DNA of 64,000 nt from Hankyongella sp964404985 (GCA_964404985.1 CAYOMD010000012.1:5201-69200), one strand, 5' to 3'. Shown: positions 50,997-60,206, counted from the stretch's first letter. Notes: generated by a model from the letters alone, not told the origin. Made by a program: numbers and translations.

Positions 50997-51695
50997 ATGA
51001 CTCAAGCTGTCGAGATGACCCATAATAATTCGCACAGCGCCAAGCGCGCGCTCATCGCCGTCGGTATGGCGGCATTCCTGTTGGCGGGGTGCGCCTCCCG
51101 CTTCAAGGCGGATGTCGCCCGCTTCTACACCCCGACGCTGCCGAAGGCCGAGAGCTTCCAGGTTGTCCCCAGCGACCCGGCCAAGGTTGGCAGTCTGGAG
51201 TTTGCACAATATGCTGATCTCGTGCGCAACAAGCTGATCGCGCAGGGCTATCGTCCTGCCGCACAAGGGGAAGTGCCGACGCTCGACGTCCGGCTGGATT
51301 ATGTATTGTCATCAGGGCGAGAGCAGATACGCTCCACGCATTCACCATCGTTCGGGTTTTATGGCCTGGCACCCTACGGCTTCTACGGCTACTCCCCCCG
51401 CAGCCGTTTCGGCTTTGGCGGATACGGGTCGTTCGGCGGATACGGAGCCTATGGCGGCTCAGAGGTCAGCAGCCGCACCATTTACACCCGCGGCCTGACC
51501 CTCGAGATTACCAAGGCCGGCAAGCCGGAGGAAAAACTGTTCGAGGGTCGCGCGATCTCCGACGGTGCCGATGGCCGCCTGACCGAGGTGGTCCCCTATC
51601 TCGTGCAGGCTATGTTCGAGGAGTTTCCGGGCCAGTCCGGCGTAACCAAGCGGGTTGTGATCAAGACTCCAAACAAAAGCGGCAACAGCTACTGA
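50997..51695 (+). CDS. DUF4136-type lipoprotein
   Basis: This 232-residue lipoprotein (AFLLAGC lipobox) has the DUF4136 pattern near FYTPTLPKAESFQVV and a C-terminal beta strand with EVVPYLVQAMFEEFPG. Between them a Gly/Phe/Tyr-rich stretch (about 118-155) is unusual. GGGAGAG precedes ATG 50997; later ATGs exist. It probably sits on the periplasmic face of the outer membrane. Confidence 0.75.
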   Translation: MTQAVEMTHNNSHSAKRALIAVGMAAFLLAGCASRFKADVARFYTPTLPKAESFQVVPSDPAKVGSLEFAQYADLVRNKLIAQGYRPAAQGEVPTLDVRLDYVLSSGREQIRSTHSPSFGFYGLAPYGFYGYSPRSRFGFGGYGSFGGYGAYGGSEVSSRTIYTRGLTLEITKAGKPEEKLFEGRAISDGADGRLTEVVPYLVQAMFEEFPGQSGVTKRVVIKTPNKSGNSY

Positions 51696-51774
51696 ACCGA
51701 GGATCCAGAAAAATACTGGACCGGGCGCCTGCGACCTGCAACGACACCGCATGTCATGCAGGACGGAGGGTTAG

Positions 51775-52806
51775 ATGGCCGGCTTGAATGGGCTTTGGCA
51801 ACAGGCGCGCGAAAGCGTGGAGTCATTGACACGTCGCCTGACAGGGTCAGGGCGCACGCGACCCGATGATGCCGCGCCTGCCACTGCGCGGCGTCTCAAC
51901 AAGGCGTTGCTGTTCGGGCTGGCGCCGATCATCTTGATCATCACCTATTTTGGCATAGGCGGGTTGATGCGCCACACGATTGACACCGATACGGCGTTTC
52001 GCCCCGGTGTTGCGGACCTCCCCCCCAACGGCAGTGTCGCGGTTGCGATGGCGAGCGGCCTGCTCGACCGCGAAACCCGTGTGCATGGCTGGGTGCCGGA
52101 TGACCCCTGGTTTTACCCGACCGCCTGGCTCGACAATATGCCGAACTTCCAGAAAGGCATGCGCAGCATGACCTTGCAATTCATTCTGGAGCTGAAGGAC
52201 CAGGTGGCGCGCACCCGCGGCTCCGGCGGCACCGACCCGAAGCTGGAGGCGGCTTTCGAGGAACTCTCCTACCCGCCGGACCGCTGGTGGATCAGCGCGT
52301 CCTGGCCACCGATCCGCGCGTCCTCTGCCTCGCAATACACGGCCGCAATCGCGGACCTGCGAGACTATAACCAGCGGGTTGCCAGCGGCACTGCCCTGTT
52401 CGAGCGCCGGAGCGACAGCCTGAATGCCGCGCTCGACCGCATGGCGCTGAGCCTCGGCGCAGCCTCTGCCACGCTCGACCGCCATGTGGTCGCGCATCAG
52501 GGCGGGCTGTGGGACCGCAAGGCCGATGATCTGTTCTATGACGTGCAAGGCCGCGCCTATGCCGCACACATGATCCTGCTCGGCCTGCAACAGGATTATG
52601 CCGATTTGATCCAGCAGCGCCAGGTCGGCAATGTCTGGGGCGAACTGATGGCCAGCCTTGAGGAGGTGGTCGGCATGGATCCGATCATCGTGCTGAACGG
52701 CAAAACCGGCAGCACGCTGGTCAAGAACCACCTGGCGGAACAGGGCTTCGCACTGCTGCGTGCCCGCACCCAGTTGCGCGAGTTGACCGCGATCCTGCAG
52801 AAATGA
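51775..52806 (+). CDS. DUF2333 family membrane-anchored protein
   Basis: This 343-residue protein has one N-terminal membrane helix (about 44-65) followed by a helical periplasmic domain with DPWFYPTAWLDNMPNFQKG and YPPDRWWI. The repeated Trp-containing motifs match DUF2333. The function is unknown. It starts about 80 bp after the DUF4136 gene. Confidence 0.82.
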   Translation: MAGLNGLWQQARESVESLTRRLTGSGRTRPDDAAPATARRLNKALLFGLAPIILIITYFGIGGLMRHTIDTDTAFRPGVADLPPNGSVAVAMASGLLDRETRVHGWVPDDPWFYPTAWLDNMPNFQKGMRSMTLQFILELKDQVARTRGSGGTDPKLEAAFEELSYPPDRWWISASWPPIRASSASQYTAAIADLRDYNQRVASGTALFERRSDSLNAALDRMALSLGAASATLDRHVVAHQGGLWDRKADDLFYDVQGRAYAAHMILLGLQQDYADLIQQRQVGNVWGELMASLEEVVGMDPIIVLNGKTGSTLVKNHLAEQGFALLRARTQLRELTAILQK

Positions 52807-52858
52807 CCCGGCGGCAACGCCTCTTGCCGGATCGCGCAACTGGCGGCATCGTCAGGGC

Positions 52859-53347
52859 ATGACAGATGCCGACACGCCGCTGATCCGCCCGCACAAGTTC
52901 GTCGCCGTGGTGGACGAGACGCCTGAATGCGCCTTGGCTGTGCGGTTTGCCGCGCGCCGGGCGTCCCTCACGCCGGCAGACCGGGTTGCCCTGATCCATG
53001 TCACACCGCCGCTCGATTTCGTGCAGTGGGGCGGGGTGCAGGAGATGATGGAGGAGGAGGCTCACGAGAACGCACTCGCGACGCTCGACGCCCATACGCA
53101 TCAGGTCAGTGCGCTGTCCGGGCATATGCCGGAGCTGATCGTCAAGATCGGCAAGACCGAGAGCGAAATCCTGGACGCGATCCGCACCGACCCCAGCGTC
53201 TATGCGCTGGTGCTGGCAACGGCTGCCCGTGGCGAGCCGGGACCGTTGGTCAGCTATTTCGTCAGCAATGCCAGTTCTCTGCCCTGTATTCTGGTGGTGG
53301 TGCCGGGCAGCCTGAAGCCCGAGGACATCGACAGGCTGGTTCGTTGA
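52859..53347 (+). CDS. Universal stress protein
   Basis: This 162-residue UspA-fold protein opens with KFVAVVDETPECALAVRFAARR and has LIHVTPP and a C-terminal SNASSLPCILVVVPG. That last segment lacks the usual GSTS ATP loop, so nucleotide binding may be weak. It is a cytoplasmic stress protein of unknown specific role. Confidence 0.86.
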   Translation: MTDADTPLIRPHKFVAVVDETPECALAVRFAARRASLTPADRVALIHVTPPLDFVQWGGVQEMMEEEAHENALATLDAHTHQVSALSGHMPELIVKIGKTESEILDAIRTDPSVYALVLATAARGEPGPLVSYFVSNASSLPCILVVVPGSLKPEDIDRLVR

Positions 53348-53428
53348 ATTCGGACTGATTTGGTCTTTAAGGCTTGACGCCTCAGGCCCTGCTGCCCACA
53401 TGCTCGGTAAAACTTCAGGATACCCGCC

Positions 53429-53983
53429 ATGTTCATCGAGACGGAACGCACACCAAACCCCGCGACGCTCAAGTTCCTGCCAGACCAGCCGGTCACCGAT
53501 GGCGGCAGCCTGAACGTGACATCGCCGGAAGCGGCGGAAGTGGCACCACTGGCTGAAGCCCTGTTTGCGCTCGGCGATGTGACAGGCGTGTTCTTCGGGC
53601 CGAATTTTATTACCGTCACCAAGGCAGAAGGGTCGGCCGACTGGGTCGAGCTGAAACCCGCTATTCTTGCCGCCATCATGCAGCACCTGCGCCACGGTCC
53701 GCTCGTCACCACAGTGACGGACACAGCAGACGGCAGCGACGATCCGGCGGATGCCGACATCGTCGCCCAGATCAAGGACTTGCTGGAAACCCGCGTGCGC
53801 CCGGCAGTGGCCCGCGACGGGGGCGATATCGTCTACAAGTCGTTCCAGAACGGCGTTGTCTATCTGCATATGCAGGGGGCATGTTCCGGTTGTCCGTCAT
53901 CGACAATGACGCTCAAGAACGGCATAGAGACGTTACTCAAGCATTATGTGCCGGAAGTGACTGAGGTTCGTGCGATCGCCTGA
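53429..53983 (+). CDS. NifU/Nfu-type iron–sulfur scaffold protein
   Basis: This 184-residue protein has an Nfu N-terminal domain (TERTPNPATLKFLPDQPV) and a C-terminal NifU domain with GACSGCPSSTMTLKNGIE, whose CxxC binds an Fe–S cluster for delivery to apoproteins. The two-domain layout is the standard alphaproteobacterial Nfu. It precedes the RutE-like gene. Confidence 0.93.
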   Translation: MFIETERTPNPATLKFLPDQPVTDGGSLNVTSPEAAEVAPLAEALFALGDVTGVFFGPNFITVTKAEGSADWVELKPAILAAIMQHLRHGPLVTTVTDTADGSDDPADADIVAQIKDLLETRVRPAVARDGGDIVYKSFQNGVVYLHMQGACSGCPSSTMTLKNGIETLLKHYVPEVTEVRAIA

Positions 53984-53990
53984 TCCGCTC

Positions 53991-54011
53991 AGTCTCCGGC
54001 GAACGGAGGCT
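53991..54011 (+). promoter_or_regulatory. Hairpin covering the RutE-like ribosome site
   Basis: The arms agtctccg (53991-53998) and cggaggct (54004-54011) pair with one G–U and a 5-base loop. The GGAGG ribosome site (54005-54009) is inside the right arm, 7 bases before ATG 54017. This would lower initiation unless the stem is opened. Confidence 0.4.
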
Positions 54012-54016
54012 CAATA

Positions 54017-54607
54017 ATGGCATCGATCGTTTCAGACCAGGATCTCGACACCCTGTTTCGTGCAGCACGCAGTCACAGTCACTGGCGCGACGAGCCGGTG
54101 ACGGACGTGCAACTGGAAGCCCTGTACGATCTTACCCGCTGGGGGCCGACGTCGGCCAACTGTTCCCCGGCGCGTCTGGTGTTTGTGAAGTCGGATGACG
54201 CCAAGGCCAGGCTCATCCCTTGTGTCAGCGCCGGCAATACCGAGAAAGTGCGCACGGCACCGGTCACGGCAATCATCGGCTACGACCGCAAGTTCTACGA
54301 CCGCATCCCCGAGCTGTTTCCCCACAATCCGGGCGCACGCGACTGGTTCACGGCACCGGATATGGCCGAGGAAACTGCCTTCCGGAACTCCAGCCTGCAG
54401 GGCGCCTACTTGATTTTAGCTGCTCGGGCGCTCGGGCTTGACTGCGGGCCGATGTCCGGGTTCGACAAGGACAAGGTGGACGCCGCCTTCTTCGCCGGGA
54501 CCGACATCCGGTCCAACTTCATCTGTGCCATTGGCTATGGCGCGCATGACAAGCTTTTCCCGCGCTCACCACGCCTGAGCTTTGCGGATGCGTGTTCCAT
54601 CCTCTGA
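54017..54607 (+). CDS. RutE-like nitroreductase-fold reductase
   Basis: This 196-residue FMN-binding protein has the nitroreductase segment RWGPTSANCSPARLVFVKS, then RNSSLQGAYLILAARALGLDCGPMSGFD, matching RutE/YdfG-type malonic-semialdehyde or 3-hydroxypropionate reductases. Rut genes are not nearby, so the pyrimidine pathway role is unproven. tsaB starts inside or just after its end. Confidence 0.85.
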   Translation: MASIVSDQDLDTLFRAARSHSHWRDEPVTDVQLEALYDLTRWGPTSANCSPARLVFVKSDDAKARLIPCVSAGNTEKVRTAPVTAIIGYDRKFYDRIPELFPHNPGARDWFTAPDMAEETAFRNSSLQGAYLILAARALGLDCGPMSGFDKDKVDAAFFAGTDIRSNFICAIGYGAHDKLFPRSPRLSFADACSIL

Positions 54608-54626
54608 GCAGACCCAGTACTGTACG

Positions 54627-55247
54627 GTGTTCACCCTCCTCATCGATACGGCCCTGTCGCCGCTGACGGTTGGCCTTGCCGGGCAGGACGGCATGATACT
54701 GCACGAGCACCATGAGCTGATTGGCCGGGGGCACGCAGAAGCCCTGATGCCGGCACTCGCGGAGATCATGGGGGATGTGCCGGCGGTGCGCATCGTGGTC
54801 GGGGTGGGGCCGGGCAGCTTTACCGGCATCAGGGTGGGCATCGCGGCGGCACGGGCGCTGGCGCTGGCCTGGCGTGCAGAGCTGGTCGGCATTTCCTCGC
54901 TCGCAGCGACCGCCTGCGCAGCATTTCGATGTGATCCAGACTTGAGCCAAGTCGCCGTCACCCTGGATGCGCACAAGGGTGAGGTTTACGCGCAGACCTT
55001 CGTGCGCGACGGAGATGGGGTGATCGCCCGGTCCGGCATCGTGGCAGTGCCGCCGCCGGCGGTATGGGCCGCACTCGCGCATGCTCCTTGCGTTGTTGTT
55101 GGCTCAGGTGCGCCACTCGTCGTGCCGGGCCAGGCGGTGCTCTGGCCGCAGGCGCAGGACTATCTCGCCGCAGCCCGGCACCTGCAGCATCACCAGCCAG
55201 TGCGCCCGCTGTATGTGCGGGCACCAGACGCAAAGCTGCCAGCATGA
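54627..55247 (+). CDS. tsaB: tRNA t6A biosynthesis protein TsaB
   Basis: This protein of about 206 residues has LLIDTALSPLTVGL, the HAEALMP segment, and GPGSFTGIRVGIAAARALALAW, the TsaB signatures. It forms part of the TsaBDE complex that makes t6A37. The start is uncertain: GTG 54627 gives a normal N terminus, and ATG 54588 overlaps the RutE-like gene. rimI overlaps its stop by 4 bases. Confidence 0.9.
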   Translation: MFTLLIDTALSPLTVGLAGQDGMILHEHHELIGRGHAEALMPALAEIMGDVPAVRIVVGVGPGSFTGIRVGIAAARALALAWRAELVGISSLAATACAAFRCDPDLSQVAVTLDAHKGEVYAQTFVRDGDGVIARSGIVAVPPPAVWAALAHAPCVVVGSGAPLVVPGQAVLWPQAQDYLAAARHLQHHQPVRPLYVRAPDAKLPA

Positions 55248-55720
55248 GCGGAACCATTACGCTCTCCCACGCGGTACCGGACCAGATGCCAGCGCTGTTC
55301 GCGCTGATGATCCACAGCTTCGACCCCCTATACGGCGAGGCCTGGCCACAGACCGACCTGGAGGCGGCGATTGACTGGCCGGGTGTGCAACTTCTGTGCG
55401 CTGCCGACAGCCGCGATCCGACGGCGCTGCTCGGGTTCGTCTTGACGCGCACCATTCTCGATGAAGCGGAAATTCTGTTGATCGCCGTGGTGCCCGAAGA
55501 GCGTCGTCGGGGTATTGGCAGATGCTTGCTGGAGGCGGTCATTGCACATGCAAGGCCCGCGGGAATTTCGTTATTTCTGGAAGTTCGGGCTGACAATATT
55601 GCAGCGCTGGAAATGTACCGCACACTGAACTTCGAACCTGTAGGTGTTCGCCGCGGCTACTACAAAGGCGTCGATGGTATTCGGCGTGACTCCTATACTC
55701 TACGGCGCAATCATCGTTGA
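55244..55720 (+). CDS. rimI: Ribosomal-protein-alanine N-acetyltransferase-like GNAT
   Basis: This 158-residue GNAT protein has the acetyl-CoA loop VPEERRRGIGRCLLEAVI and the C-terminal SLFLEVRADNIAALEMYRTL with NFEPVGVRRGYY. This is the RimI type that acetylates the N terminus of S18. Its start overlaps tsaB (ATGA), the usual tsaB–rimI pairing. Confidence 0.9.
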   Translation: MSGTITLSHAVPDQMPALFALMIHSFDPLYGEAWPQTDLEAAIDWPGVQLLCAADSRDPTALLGFVLTRTILDEAEILLIAVVPEERRRGIGRCLLEAVIAHARPAGISLFLEVRADNIAALEMYRTLNFEPVGVRRGYYKGVDGIRRDSYTLRRNHR

Positions 55721-55765
55721 AATCCGTCCTCCCCATAGATTCTGACAATTATCTTGTGTTTTTTG

Positions 55766-55790
55766 CTCTTGTAAACTTGATAGACAAGAG
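55766..55790. promoter_or_regulatory. Inverted repeat upstream of mucR
   Basis: The arms ctcttgt and acaagag (55766-55772 with 55784-55790) flank an AT-rich loop, 87 bases before the mucR start. MucR proteins are known to bind AT-rich upstream DNA and repress their own genes, so this could be an autoregulatory site. Confidence 0.35.
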
Positions 55791-55877
55791 TAAGAACGCT
55801 CCGTATTAGATTTTTGTCAATGATTGCTCTGCTAGAGCAGCGCATCAATCCTCAAAATGTACAGTGAGAAAATCGCC

Positions 55878-56282
55878 ATGGAAAAAGGTAACGAGCTGCT
55901 CAATCTTACGGCTGACATTGTTTCTTCGCATGTCGCCAACAACACCGTTGCGGTGTCTGATCTGCCGAATTTGATCGAAAATATATACAACACGTTGAGC
56001 CGTCTTGGCAGCGTGCCCGTTCCCGTGGAAACCAAGCAGGAGCCGGCAGTTTCGGTGCGTGCTTCGGTGAAGCCGGACTACATCATCTGTCTTGAAGACG
56101 GCAAAAAGCTGAAGATGCTGAAGCGCCACCTGATGACGCATTACAACATGTCGCCGGAAGAATACCGCACCAAGTGGAACCTGCCGGCAGATTACCCGAT
56201 GGTCGCCCCGAACTACGCGGCGCAACGCCGTCAACTCGCCAAGAAAATTGGTCTCGGCACCAATCGCAAGCGCGCGAAGTAA
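55878..56282 (+). CDS. MucR/Ros family transcriptional regulator
   Basis: This 134-residue protein has the Ros/MucR layout. An N-terminal helical LTADIVSSHVANNTV segment is followed by a C-terminal zinc-binding-like domain with DYIICLEDGKKLKMLKRHLM and the helix MSPEEYRTKWNLPADYPMVAP. The classical Cys of the Ros zinc finger is present in IICLEDG and histidines follow. It is a H-NS-like repressor of exported and stress genes. The start at 55878 is chosen; an ATG at 55857 has no ribosome site. Confidence 0.92.
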   Translation: MEKGNELLNLTADIVSSHVANNTVAVSDLPNLIENIYNTLSRLGSVPVPVETKQEPAVSVRASVKPDYIICLEDGKKLKMLKRHLMTHYNMSPEEYRTKWNLPADYPMVAPNYAAQRRQLAKKIGLGTNRKRAK

Positions 56283-56312
56283 TCCGATCCATCAGCTTTA
56301 CACGGCTGGATG

Positions 56313-56347
56313 CAGGGCGATACCTCCGGTATTGCCCTGTTTCTTTT
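56313..56347 (+). terminator. Rho-independent terminator of mucR
   Basis: The arms cagggcgatacc and ggtattgccctg pair (one G–U) around tcc, followed by tttcttttt. It lies 30 bases after the mucR stop codon. Confidence 0.8.
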
Positions 56348-56377
56348 TGCGAGTCTGCGTGATCGACGGGTGTCTAT

Positions 56378-57121
56378 ATGGCTGAGTGGCGTGGTGCTGC
56401 CATTTTATGTGCGCTCCGCCCGCATGCCGAAAACGGTGCGATCGCCCGCCTGCTGACGGCGGATCAGGGCTTGATCGCCGGCTACATCCGTGGTGGTCAG
56501 TCCCGGCGGCTGGCGCCGGTGCTGATCCCCGGCAACCGGGTGGTCGCCCACTGGTATGCGCGCACCCCTGAGCAACTGGGTCACCTGACCCTGGAGCTGG
56601 ATCGCCCGGCGGCGGCAGCAGCCCTGGGGGACCCGCTGTACGCCCGAACACTGGAGTGGGCGACCGCGATTACTGCGGCGAGCCTTGCCGAGGGCCATGC
56701 CTACCCGGTGCTGTATGAGGCGCTGGACGGGCTGGTGACTCTGCTGTGCCTGGCGCCGGACCCGCGTGCGGCGCTCAGCGCGCTGGTGCGTTTTGAACTG
56801 GTGCTGCTGGCGGAGCTGGGCTTCGGGCTGGACCTGGAGCGCTGCGCGGTGACCGGCGGGCACGACGATCTGGCCTACGTCAGCCCCAAGTCGGGCCGGG
56901 CGGTCAACCGGGAGGCGGCGGCCCCCTGGCTGGACAAGCTGCTGCCGTTACCGGCGTTTCTGGTGCTGCGCGCCAACGACTGGCCAGACTGGCCGGAGAT
57001 CGCACAGGGGATGGCGCTGTCCGGCTATTTCATCGAGCGCGAGCTGGTACCCGAGCGCGCCGATGCTCTGCGCGAGACCCGCATGCGGCTGGCGGCAGCG
57101 GTTGCGACAATGGCGAAGTAA
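56378..57121 (+). CDS. recO: DNA repair protein RecO
   Basis: This 247-residue protein has an N-terminal OB-fold (WRGAAILCALRPHAENGAIARLL) and a C-terminal helical domain with RFELVLLAELGFGLDLERCAVTG. The first Cys of the zinc site is followed only by further acidic residues, so zinc binding may be absent. RecO assists RecA loading in recombinational repair. It is 31 bp after the mucR terminator and 48 bp before parC. Confidence 0.9.
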   Translation: MAEWRGAAILCALRPHAENGAIARLLTADQGLIAGYIRGGQSRRLAPVLIPGNRVVAHWYARTPEQLGHLTLELDRPAAAAALGDPLYARTLEWATAITAASLAEGHAYPVLYEALDGLVTLLCLAPDPRAALSALVRFELVLLAELGFGLDLERCAVTGGHDDLAYVSPKSGRAVNREAAAPWLDKLLPLPAFLVLRANDWPDWPEIAQGMALSGYFIERELVPERADALRETRMRLAAAVATMAK

Positions 57122-57169
57122 TGCGCACTGCTCTGGCGCGCTGCCCGATGAGCCGCTATCAGTAGCGTC

Positions 57170-59431
57170 ATGCCGATTGACACCCCCGACATCTCGACGC
57201 GGATCGAGAATCAACCGTTCACCGAGGCGCTGTCCCAGCGCTACCTGACCTATGCGCTCTCCACCATCATGGCGCGGTCGCTGCCGGATGTCCGTGACGG
57301 CCTGAAGCCGGTGCACCGGCGGCTGCTGTGGGCGATGCGGCTGCTGAAGCTTGACCCCAACACCGGCTACAAGAAATGCGCGCGCGTGGTCGGCGATGTG
57401 ATGGGCAAGTTCCACCCGCACGGCGACCAGTCAATCTACGATGCGCTGGTGCGGCTGGCGCAGGATTTCTCGGTGCGGTTCCCGCTGGTCGACGGGCAAG
57501 GCAACTTCGGCAACATCGACGGCGATAATGCGGCCGCCATGCGCTATACCGAGGCGCGGCTGACCGAAGTGGCAGCAGCGCTCATGGACGGGCTGGACGA
57601 GGCCTGCGTGCCGTTCCGCCCGACCTATGACGGTGAGGAAGAAGAGCCGGATGTCTTCCCCGGTGCCTTCCCCAACCTGCTCGCCAATGGCGCGAGCGGC
57701 ATCGCGGTCGGCATGGCCACCTCCATCCCGCCGCACAACGTCAGCGAGCTGGCGGATGGCCTGATGCTGCTGATCGACCGGCCGGAGGCAAGCATCGACG
57801 ATCTGGTGGCGCTGATCCCCGGCCCGGACTTCCCGACCGGCGGCATGCTGGTCGAGTCTGCGGCCAGCATCCGCGAGACCTACGCGACCGGGCGCGGCAG
57901 CTTCCGCCTGCGGTCGTGCTGGACGCTGGAGGACCAGGGGCGCGGCCAGTGGGTGATCGTCGTCACCAACATTCCCTATCAGGTCCAGAAGTCGAAGCTG
58001 ATCGAGCAGATCGCCGGCCTGATCGGGGACCGCAAGCTGCCGATCCTGGAGGATGTCCGCGACGAGTCCGATACCGAGATCCGGCTGGTGCTGGAGCCGA
58101 AGTCGCGCAACGTCTCGCCAGAAGTGCTGATGGAGAGCTTGTACAAGCTCACTGACCTTGAGGTGCGCTTCTCGCTGAACCTCAACGTGCTGGACAAGAC
58201 CCGCACGCCGCGCGTCATGAGCCTCAAGCAAACGCTGGAGGCATTCCTCGACCACCAGATTACCGTCACGGTCAAGCGCGCCGAATACCGGCTGGGCAAG
58301 ATCGAGGACCGGCTGGAGCTGCTGGGCGGCTATCTGATTGCCTATCTGAACCTGGACGAAGTGATCCGCATTATCCGCGAGGAGGACGAGCCGAAGGCGG
58401 TGCTGATGGCAACCTTCAGCCTCAGCGACCGCCAGGCGGAGGCCATCCTCAACATGCGGCTGCGTTCGCTGCGCCGGCTGGAGGAGATGGAGATCCGCCG
58501 CGAGGAGGCAGACCTGCGGCTGGAGGCAGAGTCGCTGCGGCTTCTGCTGGCCGACCCGTCCCGCCAGCGAGCGAAGGTGCGCGACATGATGGCCGCCCTC
58601 AAGGCCCGTTACGCCAAGGATACCCCGCTTGGCGCGCGGCGCACCAGGTTCGGGGTTGCCGGCGAATTCAAGGACATCCCGCTGGAGGCCATGATCGAGC
58701 GAGAGCCGATAACGGTCGTCTGTTCGGAGAAAGGCTGGATCCGTGCGCTGAAGTCCCATCTGGACCTTGGCAATGGCGAGCTGGCCAAATTCAAGGAGGG
58801 CGATGCCCCGCGCTTTGCCTTCCACGCCTATACGACGGACAAAATCCTGATCGCCGCCGACTCTGGCCGCTTCTTCACGCTGGATGCCGCCAGCCTGCCC
58901 GGCGGGCGCGGCTTCGGGGAGCCGGTGCGGCTGATGGTCGACATCGAGGCCGAGCAGCAGATCGTCGCGTTGTTGCCCTACCGCGCCGAGACCAGGCTGC
59001 TGCTGGTTGCCAGCGATGGCCGGGGCTTCATCGTCGAGGCCGCGCACTGCCTGGCAGAGACCCGGAAGGGCAAGCAGGTCATGCGCCCCAAGGGTTTTGG
59101 CGAGAAGGCGGGTGCCGCACTCACCCTGTGCCTGGGGGTCGCGGGCGATCATCTGGCGCTGGTCGGCGAGAACCGCAAGCTGCTGGTGTTTGCGCTTGAT
59201 CAGGTACCGGTGATGGCGAGCGGCCAGGGTGTCGCGCTGCAGAAGTACCGCGACGGCGGCTTTGCGGATGCCAAGTGTTTTGCGCTGGCGGACGGCCTCT
59301 CCTGGCCCATGGGCGGGGAGACCGGGCGCACCCGCACCGAGACCAATCTCCAGCCCTACCTCGGCCCGCGCGGCAGCATGGGCCGCAACGCCCCGCTCGG
59401 CTTCCCGCGCACCAACCGCTTCGGCGGGTAA
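57170..59431 (+). CDS. parC: DNA topoisomerase IV subunit A
   Basis: This 753-residue type IIA topoisomerase has YALSTIMARSLPDVRDGLKPVHRR-type N-terminal helices and the active-site tyrosine at 126 (AAMRYTEARL). The quinolone region is GKFHPHGDQSIYDAL, with Gln87 at the E. coli ParC Ser80 position and Asp91 at the Glu84 position. It ends in a six-bladed beta-pinwheel domain. The length and the lack of a GyrA box separate it from GyrA. It decatenates daughter chromosomes. Confidence 0.95.
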   Translation: MPIDTPDISTRIENQPFTEALSQRYLTYALSTIMARSLPDVRDGLKPVHRRLLWAMRLLKLDPNTGYKKCARVVGDVMGKFHPHGDQSIYDALVRLAQDFSVRFPLVDGQGNFGNIDGDNAAAMRYTEARLTEVAAALMDGLDEACVPFRPTYDGEEEEPDVFPGAFPNLLANGASGIAVGMATSIPPHNVSELADGLMLLIDRPEASIDDLVALIPGPDFPTGGMLVESAASIRETYATGRGSFRLRSCWTLEDQGRGQWVIVVTNIPYQVQKSKLIEQIAGLIGDRKLPILEDVRDESDTEIRLVLEPKSRNVSPEVLMESLYKLTDLEVRFSLNLNVLDKTRTPRVMSLKQTLEAFLDHQITVTVKRAEYRLGKIEDRLELLGGYLIAYLNLDEVIRIIREEDEPKAVLMATFSLSDRQAEAILNMRLRSLRRLEEMEIRREEADLRLEAESLRLLLADPSRQRAKVRDMMAALKARYAKDTPLGARRTRFGVAGEFKDIPLEAMIEREPITVVCSEKGWIRALKSHLDLGNGELAKFKEGDAPRFAFHAYTTDKILIAADSGRFFTLDAASLPGGRGFGEPVRLMVDIEAEQQIVALLPYRAETRLLLVASDGRGFIVEAAHCLAETRKGKQVMRPKGFGEKAGAALTLCLGVAGDHLALVGENRKLLVFALDQVPVMASGQGVALQKYRDGGFADAKCFALADGLSWPMGGETGRTRTETNLQPYLGPRGSMGRNAPLGFPRTNRFGG

Positions 59432-59447
59432 GTGCTGCCCGTTTCTG

Positions 59448-60206
59448 CTACCACTGGGGGGCGGGCAGGCTGCGGTAACCGGCACGCAGAGCCTCCGACC
59501 AGCGCTCGCGCAGGGTGCGGAAATTGGCGTCATCCTCACAGATGCGGCGTTGCAGGTCGACCTTGAGGCCGCCACGCTGGTAGGTCAGCAAGTCGATCGG
59601 CAGGCCGACGGTCAGGTTCGAGCGCAGGGTCGAATCCATCGAGATCAGCACCAGCTTCACCGCATCCTCGATGCTGGTGTCATATCTGGCGACCCGGTCA
59701 AGAATCGGTTTGCCGTATTTGTGCTCGCCGAGCTGGAAGAACGGCGTATCCGGGCTCGACTCCACATAGTTGCCGGCAGAATAGACCATGAACAGGCGCT
59801 GCTTTCCGGCACCGACCTGGCCAGCCACCAGGAAGGTGGCATCGAACATCACCTGATGCCGCATGAGATTGTTCGCATCCTCATCGAACAGATCGCGGAT
59901 GGTGCGTCCGACCAGCCGGGCCGCCTCGATCATCGAAGGGACGGTCCAGAGTGTCGCGCGCGTTGCCTCAAAATCCCCAAGGGTGCCGTTGCCGTTGATG
60001 TCGGGGATGCTCTCGGTCAGGCGGGTGACGGCGGCCTGGGTAATCGCAAGGTTGCCTGCAGTCATCAGCGCGATCATGCGCTCGCCGGGCCGCTCGATCA
60101 CGTGCAGCTTGGAGAAGGTGGCGATGTTGTCGAGGCTGGCGTTGGTCCGGGTGTCCGCGCACATCACCAGCCCGTCCCGGAGATTCAGGGCGACGCAATA
60201 GGTCAT
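59448..60206 (-). CDS. Anbu-type bacterial proteasome protein
   Basis: This 252-residue Ntn-hydrolase has Thr2 as the nucleophile (MTYCVALNL), CADTRTNA and a GNLAIT segment, the Anbu pattern distinct from HslV. Anbu usually sits with transglutaminase, alpha-E and circularly permuted ATP-grasp genes; none is adjacent here. It is convergent with parC. The substrate is unknown. Confidence 0.88.
   Translation of the reverse strand: MTYCVALNLRDGLVMCADTRTNASLDNIATFSKLHVIERPGERMIALMTAGNLAITQAAVTRLTESIPDINGNGTLGDFEATRATLWTVPSMIEAARLVGRTIRDLFDEDANNLMRHQVMFDATFLVAGQVGAGKQRLFMVYSAGNYVESSPDTPFFQLGEHKYGKPILDRVARYDTSIEDAVKLVLISMDSTLRSNLTVGLPIDLLTYQRGGLKVDLQRRICEDDANFRTLRERWSEALRAGYRSLPAPQW

Noticed and set aside
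57431..59575. A 714-codon open frame on the - strand
   Set aside because: It is antisense to parC and has shadow composition.
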